From Spisula solida (Eukaryota; Mollusca; Bivalvia; Venerida; Mactridae), in NCBI GenBank assembly GCA_947247005.1, contig OX365955.1:134001-198000 (forward strand): a stretch of DNA of 64,000 nt, in the 5' to 3' direction. Every line of letters begins with the position of its first letter. Positions within the stretch are counted from its first letter, which is position 1. Of the stretch, positions 46,366 through 57,255 are shown in pieces. The notes beneath the pieces are model-generated. The model did no database searches, was not told where the DNA came from, and worked only from the letters and a program-made list of their open reading frames with translations. The translations under genes and the position numbers were made by a program.

Positions 46366-48478
46366 CTGCAAAGTTCAGGCATCCCAATACCAAATGGGGT
46401 ACATAACACTTGTTAAGTACAACCACCCAATGTCAAATTCGGTGCTCACCATCACAGAGTACAGCTATCCAATGCCGTATGGGGTAGTCACTACCACTTA
46501 TTATAGCCATACTAAGTCATAAGGGGTACTCTCAACCAAACCCTTCGTTATGCTTACCACTACCAATTACACCAGTATCAGGCATGACTGGGTACTCATC
46601 ACCATCATATATTAGGCCTGAATGGGGTGTAACCAACACCGAGTACACGCATATCATGTCCTTAGGGGTTCTTAAACCACTTAATAGTCAACCCAGGCAT
46701 TATGTGGGACTAATGACACTGTCTATGCAAACATTCCGTAACCAATGGAGTACTTACAACAGTTACTGCCCAATACAACAATTCCTATTGAATTCGTAAT
46801 GGCACCAGCTACATCTGAGGCCCTATGGGATACTTAAAACTAAGAGGACAGCCAACCAAGACCATATTGGGTATTCACCACCCTCAATTATAGCCATAGT
46901 AGGCCCTAAGGTATACTCACAACACCTGAGTAAAGCCATATACATGTAAGTCTCTATATGGTACCCACGATTACTGAGCACAGCTGTACAAGGCCCTATG
47001 TGTTACTCACTAGTACAAAACTACAGTCATATAAGACTCAAGAGGGTACTCATCCCAAATAATTACAGATTTCATACCCCATATGGGTGTTCATAACCAA
47101 TGACTTACAGTCTCACCAAGTTGTATAGGGTACAAAGAAGTCACAACAACATAGTACAGACATCCGAGGCCCAATTACCACCACCAATTACAGTTTATAT
47201 TTTTCACTAAGTGGTACACATAACCATTGAGTTCGGTCCCACCTGACTGTGGTACTTACCACTAGCGGTAACAATCATACTATGTCTTAAGGGGTAATCG
47301 GACCAACTGAATACTGCCATACCAGGTGCACTATAGCCATCATTGGCTCTATTGGGTAATTCCCCACCACCAATTATGGTCATACTAATCCCTACGGGGT
47401 AGTCGCAAACACTAAATATAGCCATACCAGACCTTATGTGGTACTTACCACTAACAGCCTTCTTAGGTCCTATGCCCTACTCACAACTACTGTGTACAGC
47501 CATACTATGCCTGAGAGATACTCATAGTCACTGAGGAAAGCCATCCAATGCCCTATTTGGTACTTAACACTGCCTAGTACAGCCGTCCCAGGCCAGCTTA
47601 TGTACTCACCTCCACAAGTTCAACCATCTCAGGCCCGATTCGGTACCCACCTATACAGAGAACAGCCATCACGGGTCCTATTGACTATCCTATACCACTG
47701 AGAACAACCAGCTCAGGCCACATTTGGTACTAACCACCTCTGAGTACAGTAATCCCAGGCCCTGTTGGGTACCAACCACCTCTGAGTACAGACATCCCGG
47801 GCTGTATTGGATGCCCATCACCACAGAGAACAGCCATCACAGGTTCCATTTGGTACCCACAACCTCAGAGTAGAGTCATCTCAGGCCCTATTGGGAACCC
47901 ACCAAATCTGAGTACAGTCACCAAAGCCATTTTGGGTAATCAACATCACAGATTAAGCCATCCCAGGCCTCATTGGGAACCCACCAACACAGATGTCAGT
48001 CCTCCTAGGCCATATTAGGAACCCACCAACACAGATTTCAGCCCTTTAGGCCATATTGCGAACTCAACAATACAGATTTCAGCCCTCATAGGCCATATTG
48101 GGAACTCAACAATACATATTTCAGTCATCCTATGCCATATTGGAAACCCACCCTCACAGATTTGAGCAATCCTATGCAATATTGGGAACCCACCCTCACA
48201 GATTTCAGTCCTCCTAGGCCCATTGGGAACCCACAAACACAGAGTTCAGCCCTCATAGGTCATATTGGGAACCCAACAACACAAATTTCAGCCATCCTAG
48301 GCCATATTGGGAACCCACCAACACAGATTCAGCCATCCTAGGCCATATTGGGAACCTACCAACACATATTTCAGCCCTCCTTGGCCATATTGGGAACCCA
48401 CCAACACAGATTTCAGCCCCCCTAGGCCATATTGGGAACCCACCAATACAGATTGCAGCCATCCTATGCCATTTTATC
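46366..48478. repeat. Degenerate-to-homogeneous 42-bp satellite, 2.1 kb
   Basis: The right part (about 47930-48478) is a clean 42-bp array with GGCCATATTGGGAACCCACC and AACACAGATTTCAGCC; starts at 48300, 48341, 48383 and 48425. Leftward the same unit persists in ever more diverged form (GAGTACAGCCATCCCAGGCC, GGTACTCACCAC) to about 46366. Both strands stay partly open because 42 is a multiple of three; I see no evidence of translation. Confidence 0.85.
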
Positions 48479-49255
48479 TGATGACGTCACTTATCGTGAC
48501 CCGTGTGCAGCACCGCGCCGTCGAGCATGTCGGACAATACATAATCACAGAGCAACGGCATGTCAGTAAAAATTACGTCAATCTTGGAAAATCCTTCTGA
48601 TATCTCAAAGATGACATAACCAAAATGTAGGGGGGTTCTTTGCGCCTCATATTAAGGATCTACATATGATTATATCGTATATGCGATTGTAGGCACCCTG
48701 TCAAGCAGATGCATTGATAAAATAAGGAAAAACGGAAGAATTGTCACCATGGTAGGGACACTCTCCTCTATGTTCTGTGAAATGAGAGGCATATTTCTTA
48801 ACCATATATTACTGGCGAAAACTGCGATCAGTATTGACTACGAATATATAAACCTTTGAATTCAGCTACAAAGGGTTCTTTAGAAATTGCGCCCCAAACT
48901 TGCTAGGTAGTGCTTTTTTCTCCATCGGGATAATACGATCACGTTAAGCCAACCGTCTTTTGTAGAGTTTTATGTCCAATAACGTGTCAAAACTCTGTTT
49001 TTTTCCATCTAACATTTAAGAGGTGATTATTTATTACTTATTATTTATTAAAGTAAAACGATCGTCCATCTGGGACCAGATATGAGTCCAAAAAGGAGCT
49101 ATGTATGCTTAAAACGGGAGCGCATAGAGTGGCGTCACGTGACGGCCTACGTCACGCGCTCATTGGGTAAATGCAATTGTGTAATAAGTGCATTCCGTCG
49201 AAAGGGTCTTACTCAAAATGATTATACATTGTTTTGGAGCCTAATTAGCAATATA
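48479..49255. other. No gene seen
   Basis: No domain recognised. Confidence 0.35.
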
Positions 49256-49298
49256 AAATTGCTAGATGAAAAGTCCACGAATATATTGATCACCCCTC
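49256..49298. mobile_element. Solo mariner-like terminus
   Basis: AATATATTGATCACCCCTCG is the complement of a CGAGGGGTGATCA end like that at 44293. No left partner was found within about 1 kb. Confidence 0.5.
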
Positions 49299-49694
49299 GT
49301 TTGTTATATGTGTTTAAGCCTTTGACCTGTTTTGTGCTATAAACTTTGAACGTTTAAGTCATTGCTTTATTATGCTGACTCAAGCAATATACTGATATAG
49401 TACACTGGCCTGAGCAACTGACTGCTTATAAGTGTGACGGTTTAATATGTGGATTATCAACCATCTAGTAGGCAAATCTACATAGCCTGACATAATTAGT
49501 CATGTCTCTTTTAAATGGTAGATTACAGCTGCAGGCTCACATGGATGTGTGTGTTGCTAAGCTACGAAAACCTGTTGGTGTCATGTGAAACGTCGATCGT
49601 CTACAAAACACTACAGTAGGCACTTCGATCAAACTTTGCGACTGCGATAAAAGACGCAACAGCGATGGACGACAATGTTATATGACTGAAACAG

Positions 49695-49790
49695 GGTCAG
49701 AAAAGTGTGCAACCAGACCGGGGCTCAAACCCAGGACATTTCTCTTATAAGGCGAATGCTGTACCGAATGAGCTAGCTGGCCGCCTACAA
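49695..49790 (-). other. tRNA-like SINE head
   Basis: On the minus strand: GCTAGCTCATTCGGTACAGC (A box), a CGCCTTATAAGAG anticodon-like arm, and GGGTTTGAGCCCCGG (B box). The acceptor stem is not convincing, so this is a tRNA-derived SINE rather than a tRNA gene. Confidence 0.5.
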
Positions 49791-49984
49791 AGGGTTCTCC
49801 TCAGTAAGTTATTAAATCTTATAAACACTACTACATGATATTCCTAGGTTAGTGACGTGGATGAAGTAAAAGTTTATCCAGCTCGGCTGCGAAAATGATC
49901 GGATTCGCCTACGGCTCCACCGATAAACTCCTCGACCTTGCCAGATAAACATTTTGATCCACAACAGTACTATATTATTCTCTA

Positions 49985-50990
49985 TTTAGCCGAAAGAACT
50001 GCAATGGTCAGCTTTTGAAAACATCTTCTCATTGATATGCACAACTTGACAGTTTTAGTAGTAATAAAATTATATCACATTCATGGCAGTAAACACCATT
50101 TCAGACTTTGCCTTTTTGGTAACCATAGAAATTTCAATATGCAATAACTGTTTAACCGTTGGAGATAATGGGTGGAATGGTGATCGAGTGGATAACGCAC
50201 TTAACTACTGATCGAGAGGTCCCTGGTTCAAATCTCGGCCGGGACACTTGGTCATTTATGAAGCGCTTTTCAGTGTTTCCCACCCAACAAGATGAACTGG
50301 TTGGAAACCCAGAGGTAGTCTCGCGTGTATCGGTGCTATACATCGGGGACGTTAAAGAACCAGGGAGTCTATTCGAAAAGAGCTAGGGTAACGCACCCGG
50401 ATTCCTTGTATCACAACTGTTTCTCTTCTACTCGCTGTCCCTTAAGCAAAAACACAGGACCCCATTGGAAATAAGTGCTTGCACTTTCATGGGTTATCCT
50501 TGACCGAAAGGCCTAAATAATTACACATACACATAAATACCCCATTTCAACTGCAATGGTCTGCATTTGAAAACATCTCTCCATTGATATACAACACTTA
50601 ACAGTTTTAGTAGTATGAAATTATATCACATTCATGGCAGTTAAGACCATTTCAGACTTCGCCTGTTCGGTAACCATAGAAACTTCAACATGCCATAACT
50701 GTTTAACCGTTGGAGATAAATACCCAATTTCAACTGCAATGGCCACCATTTGAAAACATCTTTCCATCAATATGCTACACTTGACAGTTTTATTAGCAAT
50801 AAAATGTTATCCCATTCATGGCAGTAAACACCATTTCAGACTTCGCATTTCCATAGAAACTTCAACATGCCATAACTGTTTAACCGTTGGAGATAAATAC
50901 CCAATTTCAACTGCAATAGTCAGCATTTAAAAGCAGCTTTCCAATGACATATAATATGTTATAGTTTAATTGAATGACAAAAAAATGACC
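49985..50990. repeat. ~180-bp tandem repeat, four copies, split by a SINE
   Basis: Units share ATTTCAACTGCAATGG, CATTCATGGCAGTAAACACC and TAACCGTTGGAGATAA. TAACCG occurs at 50704 and 50881 (177 bp). The first unit ends at about 50167, where a SINE interrupts; the array resumes near 50540. Confidence 0.85.
50168..50538 (+). mobile_element. tRNA-derived SINE, copy 1 (full length)
   Basis: The tRNA-like head has A box TGATCGAGTGGATAACGCAC and B box GGTTCAAATCTCGG. The body includes CGTTAAAGAACCAGGGAG, GGGTAACGCACCCGGATTCC and GACCCCATTGGAAATAAGTG. The tail ends in CATACACATAAAT. It sits inside a 180-bp tandem array. Its 3' body recurs at 61345-61575. Confidence 0.8.
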
Positions 50991-51096
50991 TGTACTTGAT
51001 ACTTAATAACCTATATAGTTGGAAATATATATTCAACGCAAGATATATTCATCCATAAAGGTCAGGATCGTGTCAAATTATCCGTGCTATAGTAAC

Positions 51097-51510
51097 ATGG
51101 TACATGATAATTGTCTATATGTCACAGTATAACATGATAATTGTCTATATGTCACAGTATATCATGATAATTGTCTATATGTCACAGTATAACATGATAA
51201 TTGTCTATATGTCACAGTATAACATGATAATTGTCTATATGTCACAGTATAACATGATAATTGTCTATATGTCACAGTATAACATGATAATTGTCTATAT
51301 GTCACAGTATAACATGATAATTGTCTATATGTCACAGTATAACATGATAATTGTCTATATGTCACAGTATAACATGATAATTGTCAACATTGTATATATC
51401 ACAGTATAACATGATTATTGTTAACATTGTATATGTCACAGTATAACATGACAAATGTTAACATTGTATACATGTCACATTATAACATGATAATTGTCAG
51501 CATTGTATAT
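51097..51510. repeat. 30-bp minisatellite
   Basis: ACATGATAATTGTCTATATG + TCACAGTATA, nine near-identical units (51101-51370), then three or four longer diverged units with TTGTCAACATTGTATATGTC. Confidence 0.95.
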
Positions 51511-51699
51511 GTGTGTAGCGTTGTTTCGGTTTAACTCTACCACATCCGGTGCCGAGCCACAATTCTGGTATGCCATCTGAAATAAATATATATAGAAAAT
51601 TGGTAGGTACCGCATTTGTTGATAGGTCACGTGACTGTTAAAATGATAAAATAAAAATGGAAAAGAAAAGTAACACACAACCGAAGTAGCAGATCATGA

Positions 51700-52043
51700 G
51701 TGCCACATAGAGACCCGACTGCCACATACAGACACCACACTCACATGAGTGCCATATACAGACACCACACTCACATGAGTGCCATATACAGACACCACAC
51801 TCACATGAGTGCCATATACAGACACCACACTCACATGAGTGCCACATACAGACACCACACTCACATGAGTGCCATATACAGACACCACACTCACATGAGT
51901 GCCATATACAGACACCACACTCACATGAGTGCCACATACAGACACCACACTCACATGAGTGCCACATACAGACACCACACTCACATGAGTGCCACATACA
52001 GACACCACACTCACATGAGTGCCACATACAGACACCACACTCA
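51700..52043. repeat. 30-bp minisatellite, about 11 copies
   Basis: GCCACATACAGACACCACAC + TCACATGAGT from 51721. Units differ mainly in CACA versus CATA. Open frames on both strands are a by-product of the 30-bp period. Confidence 0.95.
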
Positions 52044-52284
52044 TAATAAATGTCACAGGTTACAAGTTTATGTCACAAGAATAATCATAAAAAATGAAGA
52101 GATACAAAAACGTAACATCGGTATTTATTTATACATTTTAAAATCAACTGTGCAACAAGTTTAACAACTTGGATAACTCTCGACACCTCATTCCTGATGG
52201 TATCCATTAATTATTATTCTTATGTTTTGCCTCAAATTTCAAACTTCAAATACAAGATGTATAACTAATACTTAAACGTATGAC

Positions 52285-53030
52285 ACACCTTCCATATGAC
52301 ACACCTTCTCATTGGTCAATATTGACACACCTTCCCGCATACTGAGCTCTCATTGGTCAATATTGACACACCTTCTAGTATACTGAGCTCTCATTGGTCA
52401 ATATTGACACACCTTCCAGTAGGGGTGAGCCGATGCATCGAAATATCGATGAATTGCGATTCCGAGTGTCCCGATAGTATGGATCGATAGTAAAAGTATC
52501 GATCCAATATCTATCGCCGATAGTTAGCTCAACTATCGATAGTTACGTTAGTTTCCTTTTTATAAATAAAGTTTATTATTAATTTAAAACAACTTCCGTT
52601 TTCGCTAAAAAAACTAACTGCAAATAACCACACGCATCAAAACAGCCACAATGGAACAATATCGCCTTAAATTTATTAATCTATTTCTGTCAAATTCCTT
52701 TAAATAATTTCCACAAATAGTAGATTTGTATGCTGTACAACAAAGTGATGTCTTACGCAGTGCAAATTTGCATTTACAAGTTAATCTCTGGTTTTCAATC
52801 TTGGCAATAACTATTGCAATAGTATCGCAATAGTTTCCAGCAATACAATAGTATTGCAATAGTACTTTCAGCAATAGCAATAGTATTGCAATAGTCAAAA
52901 TTGGACTCAATAGTCACCCCTACCTTCCAGCATACTGAGCTCTAATTGGTCAATATTGACACACCTTCCAGCATTCTGAGCTCTCATTGGTCAATATTGA
53001 CACACCTTCCAGCATACTCACCTTTATACC
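52285..53030. repeat. 41-bp minisatellite interrupted by a hAT-like MITE
   Basis: Unit ACTGAGCTCTCATTGGTCAA + TATTGACACACCTTCCAGCAT (starts at 52341 and 52382). The left part runs 52285-52419, the right part 52923-53030. Confidence 0.92.
52420..52922. mobile_element. hAT-like non-autonomous transposon, 503 bp, 8-bp duplication
   Basis: Ends TAGGGGTGAGCC ... GTCACCCCTA form inverted repeats (TAGGGGTGA). They are flanked by a perfect 8-bp duplication CCTTCCAG at 52412-52419 and 52923-52930, which is one sequence in the undisturbed 41-bp array. The 8-bp duplication and TAGGGGTG end are hAT hallmarks. The interior has repeated ATCGAT/TATCGAT and AATAGTATTGCAATAG motifs. No intact transposase is present. 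Confidence 0.93.
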
Positions 53031-53663
53031 ATTAACACTACATTCTAGGAATATTGCAGTTAATCCTATGTGATCTCTAAGTCCAGGAGAGTGTGTAGTG
53101 AATGAAGCAATTGGTGTGTAAGCATATAGTGAATTACAGTTGTCAAGTACCTAAAAGTGGACAAAAGAGTCGAAGTTAATAGCATAGCATGGTCAGGTTA
53201 CCCAAACAGCACTCAAATGCTACTAAAATACGACGTTTGTCATGAAAGTTTTGAGACTGTATCTATATCTCAAAAAGTATCAGGCATACTTCAGTAACTG
53301 TTAATGTGACGATATACTTTCCATGAGTGTTCTATTAAAACAATAATAAAATGTTGTAGATCATATATTGCAGATATAGTTGCCTAGACAAGCTATTACG
53401 GAGCACTATTTTTAAAAGCACTAATTGATGTGTTTTCACAATTCATAAATTGCTCGCCATCTGAATATTTGGCACCTTAATGTACCGTTAAACAATATGA
53501 CATCAGATGGACATAAGTTGTACCGCTGCTAGAAAATTCGCTGTAATATTATGGTAAACAAGTTTGTAACGGTCAGCGGAAGAAGACAAGATACCGGAAA
53601 AAAGTTAACGTTGACGTCACGCATGCAGCAACGCATCGTGATAAAAAGTGAATTCGCACCTTT
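53031..53663. other. No gene seen
   Basis: No domain recognised. Confidence 0.35.
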
Positions 53664-53842
53664 ATGACCCCTACAGACAACAGTATGGCCCCTACAGACA
53701 ACAGTATGACCCCTACATGACCCCTACAGACACCAGTATGACCCCTACAGACACCAGTATGACCCCTACAGACACCAATATGACCCACACAGACACCAGT
53801 ATGACCCATACAGACACCAGTATGACCCCTACAGACACCTAA
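53664..53842. repeat. 21-bp minisatellite
   Basis: ATGACCCCTACAGACACCAG + T, about eight units with AACAGT and AATATG variants. Confidence 0.93.
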
Positions 53843-54690
53843 ATCACACTGTCATCTCACTAACATGGAATATATTAAACTCGACATGTTTAATGGCATT
53901 GTCATTTCGCTAGCTACAAACTTTTAAGTCACGGGCGTGAAGATTTGGACGCCTGAAAGCCGAACTGAAGACCTTAATGACGAGTGAATACAAATTACGA
54001 TCTGTGAGGGACATGAAGCAAGATTGATTGATGGCAGAAAGTGGTTTGGGACCCAGCTGTGAAAAAAACGACAGTTGTGTATGCTTTAATGAAATACCTT
54101 TAAATACAAATGTATATAGTAAGAGACTGATGGATTCACAGGTTTCTATCTAAGGCGGAAATGGCTACAACCGTAATAGCCTCAAACATGCGTTCATGAC
54201 GTCGCGCGTCAACGAAGTGCTCCGTTAGTTGTTACCTGTACTTACTATAATGTTTGCTGTATGTGAACACTTCGTGGTACATTTTTTTTGTTTCTGTACG
54301 AAACTTTCAGAAAAAGTCCAAATTAGATTGATCTATAAGCTAGGAAAATTTCAAAGGTATCCCCTCAGTGGTTCGAATAATATGAACTCAATCTCAAAAC
54401 TTTCAAGACACCCCTCGCATTATATGGTAACACGTACAACACCTGAAAATTACACCTACTATGACTTCGCTTATACAGTGCATGACGTCATCGTGTAAAA
54501 AAAGACTGGGTCATATGATTTATATATCACTGTATGAAATGTGGACGGGCGTGTAATAACTTTAAATAATACATTGATAGCTTCCTTCACTTACAGTTAC
54601 CATCAATGCAAACACAGACACAAGCCCGGACAAATTGATATGCTTGTACAGTAAATCTGATTTCAATTGTTGTACTAGTATGTCACTCAC
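53843..54690. other. No gene recognised; possible downstream intron
   Basis: Lies downstream (on the minus strand) of the last exon found. I could not identify a further exon starting in phase 0. Confidence 0.35.
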
Positions 54691-54860
54691 CTTTGGACCC
54701 GGCTTCCAGCTCTCTGGTGAGCTCAAATCACATGTTGATAAAACATAGGCCTCGCTGGAAGATTGGGAACCATCTGGACATGTATATGCTCCTGGGTTTG
54801 AGATGGTCATTGCTTCAGCTATATCGAATATAGTTTCATATTTAAGACATCTTGGTATTC
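54691..54860 (-). CDS. Host gene exon (56 codons, Cys-containing)
   Basis: Minus-strand exon bounded by acceptor TTATGTTTCAG|GA (CAG at 54863-54861) and donor CCAAAG|GTGAGT (54690-54685), both strong consensus sites. The 170 bp give two bases completing a phase-1 codon plus 56 codons, ending in phase 0. The product begins IPRCLKYETIFDI and ends in an extracellular-looking segment with AYTCPDGS, VLSTCDL and SWKPGP. Cys...Cys...W-x-P spacing recalls a sushi/CCP module, but that is tentative. It follows the Thr-rich exon at 55264-55383, whose phase matches. Transcript data are needed to confirm it. Confidence 0.6.
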
Positions 54861-55263
54861 CTGAAACATAAGTAAACTTTGTGTTAGATATAACTAGAAT
54901 CAGACAAGTACGAGTTATGAACTGACAAGTTTAGTGAATACTAATAAGCATATTTTATATAAATATCTCTATACAAAATGTATTAAAGAGCCACGTGCTA
55001 AAAGCAACCACAAGTGATGTTTCCAGTGTCTGGCTATTTCAGAAAGGCTAAAATACACATGTATACTATATGGACATACTCGATAGCCATCAGAAACTGT
55101 TGATAACTTTAGTTAAAGTAGGCAAACCAACCGCGTTGGACACATAGTGGTTTAAAAATGTAATTAGCGGTAAATAATACTAGTGGCACCATTAGATGAC
55201 GTCCATTTTAAAGGGAACTTATTTTGTATCCTACCCTCATGGTTGTAACTCAAACAGATTTAC
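54861..55263 (-). other. Putative intron (403 bp) of the host gene
   Basis: GT...AG interval between two phase-compatible exons; nothing else recognised in it. Confidence 0.5.
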
Positions 55264-55383
55264 CAATAGTCGTGAGTTGATGTTGTGATGTTGTTTCTGT
55301 TACCATTGTTGTTGTCGTTCTTGGTTTTATTGTTGTTGTTGTTGTTGTTGTTATTGGTGGATTTGTTGCAGTTGTGGTATTGT
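55264..55383 (-). CDS. Host gene exon, Thr-rich mucin-like linker (40 codons)
   Basis: Acceptor GTTTACTTCAG|AC (CAG at 55386-55384), donor ACTATTG|GTAAAT. The exon is 120 bp, phase 1 in and phase 1 out. Only one of the two open frames matches the neighbours; it reads NTTTATNPPITTTT, then IKPRTTTTMVTETTSQ. Such Thr/Pro runs are typical O-glycosylated linkers of secreted or cell-surface proteins. Part of the Thr run is encoded by a TTG microsatellite and may vary in length. The alternative frame would be Asn-rich and does not fit the adjacent exons. Confidence 0.55.
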
Positions 55384-56141
55384 CTGAAGTAAACAATCGA
55401 TCTGATTAAAATTCCCTATGACTTTCTTTGAGGGCAACTCATTTCGGAATGATTCTGACCAAAATTCCCAGAATAAACTAAATAGAATTTGAGTCTAGCT
55501 GCAAGAACATGAATAACTAGGCTTGCTACGATGTCGTGTAACGTTTGTTGTTGAAATCCGACTCATTGTCACCGTACAATAACGTAAATGAATTTTATCT
55601 ACAAACTGGCGGAAAGTTTATAGTCTCCAAACTTCTAATGTTTCTTCATGTAGCATACCTCTAGCAAATGAGTAATATTTCACGCATATATGATAAAGAA
55701 GTCCGAAATTAAAACAAAAAAAATCAAATATGCATAATACAAATACGATACATCTATCGTATATAAATGCTGACCATGCGATTAAGTGACTCACGTTCAT
55801 ATAAACACTTATATGTGAGAGCCAATACATACATATAGACAACCACACCAATATGCATATACATACACCCCAATTATTATTTATAATCGACACCCTGTTT
55901 TACATTACACAAATTAATATGCATGAAACCCAACTATTTTTTTATATACATGCATGATTTCAAATGATAATAAAAGCGGTTCGAAAATGATCGAGGACTA
56001 ATCCCTCCCTTGAAAGGAGTCCTCATTTCCGTTACTATTTTTTGAGCGAGAAAATCCCGTTTTACATAGCAACCACTTTAAAATATTTCTTAGATTTAGG
56101 ATAATATTGTAGCTAAGCTATTTCTAAGATGCTTCTTGAAT
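55384..56141 (-). other. Putative intron sequence, no gene seen
   Basis: Part of the large intron between 55386 and 60785 that also holds the LINE with the 42-bp array. Confidence 0.4.
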
Positions 56142-56475
56142 TCAACTTAAGACAAAAAAGGCAACCAGTCTATCGCAATCGATGTCCAATGTTTCAACAT
56201 ATTTGTCCAGAGATTTATGCCGGAGTAAAGAAGCACTGCCTTTACCAAGCAGCTGGCCATTAAATACACTTGGTAAAGCACACGTCACTGTATGGCATGA
56301 ATAGTCAGGATCAATTTTGTCCAAAATATGAGCATTATGGGCCAGAAGCCAGTGTTCCGATAGTCCACAGATCGACACTTTTTTACGTTTAAGTTCATGC
56401 GCTAAATACGGTATGCCTGTCATAATGCCTGTTGCATTCCAAGACATAATATTCAGTTTCATTTCATTGCGGTTA
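56142..56475 (-). pseudogene. LINE ORF2 start: APE endonuclease N-terminus only
   Basis: The minus-strand frame begins at an ATG overlapping the end of ORF1 (ATGTGTAA) and reads MKLNIMSWNATG, IPYLAHELKRKKVSICGL and SEHWLL. The WNATG and SEHWL blocks are the first two motifs of APE-type LINE endonucleases. The frame stops at 56142 after about 150 codons (including extension upstream) and nothing of RT follows. The remnant therefore keeps the 5' half and lacks the 3' half, the opposite of ordinary 5' truncation. Confidence 0.72.
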
Positions 56476-57255
56476 TTACACATCGAAGTCTTTATCACGA
56501 TAATCGTTGTTGTATCGTTGGCGTCGAGTAATATAATCAGAGTGTTTGAACCATTGTCGATAGGACACCCCTTCGGGCAAGTTATCTGCGTCTTCGACAA
56601 TATCAGCATTAACAACAATTTGTGCGACCTGGCAATCAGTACGTCGTGTATATATATATATGAATTTTGCTGATTTGAATGTAACGTCTATACCATTAAG
56701 GAAATATTTTAATCCTTCTTCGTTACTAACGAGAGAGATTCCAGTCACTATGTAAGTTCTTTCGCGTTTACGTAGCTCACCGGTGAAACTGCCGGATATG
56801 TGCTTGTGTCTTGCCCTTTCATCGGTATCTACAACAGCGTTAATTTCCAAGCAATCGGTTTCCGGTTCGTGGTTGATAACATTTTGTGAGAGATTACTAG
56901 CAGGTTCCCATTGTTCTTCACAAAAATGCGGATGCGTATGTTGAGGAGACCGGTCCCCTGTGGATGAAGTATAAGATCGCTTGGAGCCAGTACTATATTG
57001 TGGGCGATCTACGGTAGTGCTTGTTGAAGGCTTTCTGATAACGTTCCATATGATATCTGGCTCACGGTTAATGTTATATGTCGAGAGTACAGATGCGTTA
57101 CTATCGTCAGCCTGTACTGGATGGTACTGTGATGGGCTTGGTCCTGTTGTACATGATTGAGTTACAAGATTACTTAGAGAGGATTCCATCGTTGAGCGCA
57201 ATGTATCAAATTCAGAGCCCAGCTCTTTTGTAAACCCATGATATAGTTTCTCCAT
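56476..57255 (-). pseudogene. LINE ORF1, C-terminal half with RRM-like domain
   Basis: 259 codons on the minus strand, continuous with the last repeat unit (MEKLYHGFTKELG at the array edge). About 100 residues of Ser/Thr/Pro-rich linker are followed by RTYIVTGISLVSNEEGL, RRTDCQVAQIVVNADI and LPEGVSYRQWF. This is the V-x-R-V...LP-x-GV-x-R-W pattern of the RRM-like domain in CR1/L2-type ORF1 proteins. The stop overlaps the ORF2 start. It would bind element RNA; this copy is separated from its N-terminus by repeat units that contain stops. Confidence 0.7.

Noticed and set aside
48015..48600. Repetitive frames with a 14-residue period
   Set aside because: Artefact of the 42-bp satellite; the unit varies in length in places and the frames are short.
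51104..51409. Repetitive 101-codon frame
   Set aside because: Same artefact in another 30-bp array.
51097..52043. CRISPR-like array
   Set aside because: Units are contiguous with no unique spacers and the context is eukaryotic; these are minisatellites.
51694..52164. Long open frames on both strands over the 30-bp array
   Set aside because: Period-three artefact of a minisatellite, with no supporting flanking coding sequence.
55321..55360. TTG microsatellite as simple non-coding repeat
   Set aside because: It sits inside an interval with matching splice sites and phases, so it is better read as the Thr run of an exon.
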